Below are positions 5,949-6,330 of a stretch of 6,330 bases of DNA, in pieces. The translations under genes were made by a program, and so were the position numbers. Each line of letters opens with the position of its first letter. Within the stretch, counting starts at the first letter, position 1. Source of the DNA: Nitrospirales bacterium (GTDB lineage: Bacteria; Nitrospirota; Nitrospiria; Nitrospirales; UBA8639); NCBI GenBank assembly GCA_013817135.1, contig JACDDF010000144.1, forward strand, positions 1 through 6,330, read 5' to 3'. Below the pieces are notes generated by a model, which did not search any database, was not told the origin of the DNA, and saw only the letters and a program-made list of their open reading frames with translations.

Positions 5949-6221
5949 TTAATACCTGTTTTCTTTCTGAAGTTCACAAGCTGTTTTTCCATATTTTTGC
6001 CCATGTGGTCCAAACATTTGGAATTCACGAAAAGTAATACTTTCTCCAGCATGATCCTCACGAGCTTTCTTTTCTTTAAAGAGAGCTCCGTAAAATAGAA
6101 CCATTAGCCCAGCCACTTGTCCCACCGTTGGTATACCAAGCCAATGAAGGAAATCTTTTTCAAGTTGGAAACCAGCAAGCTGGAATCCCTGGAGGAAGAT
6201 TACTGTAACTGTTGCAAACAA
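5949..6221 (-). CDS. Small two-helix membrane protein, unknown function, start uncertain
   Basis: The frame ends in TAA at 5951-5949. Counting from TTG at 6221 it has 90 residues: a hydrophobic helix at about 2-20, a second at about 30-48 (IPTVGQVAGLMVLFYGALF), then a charged tail starting KEKKARED and ending QKENRY. A cytoplasmic N- and C-terminus is likely. I recognise no family. TTG is the only usual start codon in the frame, yet it lacks a ribosome site and would place the first helix at residue 2. The same frame stays open to about 6320 and reads PRDPPWEEDQRNFQDHPPLQLL before the helix, a natural-looking cytoplasmic start. An ATG at 6288-6286, preceded by AGGT, is one base out of frame with it. 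The gene may therefore be frameshifted or use an unusual start. It is AT-rich compared with the other genes. Confidence 0.5.
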   Translation of the reverse strand: MFATVTVIFLQGFQLAGFQLEKDFLHWLGIPTVGQVAGLMVLFYGALFKEKKAREDHAGESITFREFQMFGPHGQKYGKTACELQKENRY

Positions 6222-6330
6222 AAGCTGTAGGGGGGGATGATCCTGAAAGTTCCTCTGATCTTCTTCCCAAGGTGGATCACGAGGCCATTGACCTGCCCAA
6301 TGAAAATTACAAGTCGTCCTTCAGTACGGC
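6222..6330 (-). other. Upstream part of the membrane-protein frame, no intact start
   Basis: Read on the minus strand, the frame of the two-helix protein continues through this stretch to a TGA at 6323-6321 without ATG or GTG. A run of seven G (6230-6236; seven C on the coding strand) falls within it and is a natural slippage or sequencing-error site. A second minus-strand frame is also open from the window edge to about 6180 without recognisable similarity. Nothing else is supported here. Confidence 0.4.

Noticed and set aside
1..6330. CRISPR arrays, tRNA or rRNA genes, insertion sequences, integrase or toxin-antitoxin genes
   Set aside because: No repeated spacer pattern, cloverleaf-like segment, transposase motif or terminal inverted repeats were found by reading both strands.

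Overview
This is a bacterial chromosomal window with four well-supported or likely genes, three of them metabolic. Base composition is moderately GC-rich across the three large genes and clearly AT-rich after about 5850. The CoaBC, pyruvate kinase and phosphofructokinase-like sequences resemble what I would expect from Nitrospirota (Nitrospira-like bacteria). That assignment is an inference from general protein character and has low to moderate confidence.

Layout: (1) 4-1242, plus strand, coaBC, the bifunctional flavoprotein that makes 4'-phosphopantetheine for coenzyme A, followed by a compact intrinsic-terminator-like hairpin. (2) 1243-1583, a convergent intergenic stretch with no firm gene and one possible 25-codon hydrophobic micro-ORF. 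(3) 1584-3068, minus strand, pyk (pyruvate kinase). (4) 3069-3529, the region between the divergent pyk and the next gene. It holds three consecutive inverted repeats (3281-3360), two weak small ORFs, a plausible sigma70-type promoter (3442-3470) and a strong Shine-Dalgarno site. (5) 3530-5845, plus strand, a 771-residue fusion. It has an N-terminal region of unknown function, a histidine-phosphatase domain that most resembles the fructose-2,6-bisphosphatase half of eukaryotic PFKFB, and a C-terminal PFK-1-type 6-phosphofructokinase domain. (6) 5846-6330, AT-rich sequence carrying a minus-strand gene for a small two-helix membrane protein with an unclear or damaged start.

Functionally, the two classic control points of glycolysis, phosphofructokinase and pyruvate kinase, sit back to back and share one regulatory region. 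The most notable feature is the fusion. In animals an FBPase-2 domain is joined to PFK-2, and the product fructose-2,6-bisphosphate controls a separate PFK-1. Here an FBPase-2-like domain is joined directly to a PFK-1-like domain. Both domains keep their folds and several catalytic residues, but each has substitutions at positions normally invariant. The protein may therefore be a kinase/phosphatase switch at fructose-6-phosphate/fructose-1,6-bisphosphate, an enzyme with altered substrates, or a sensor-like regulator. The sequence alone does not decide among these.
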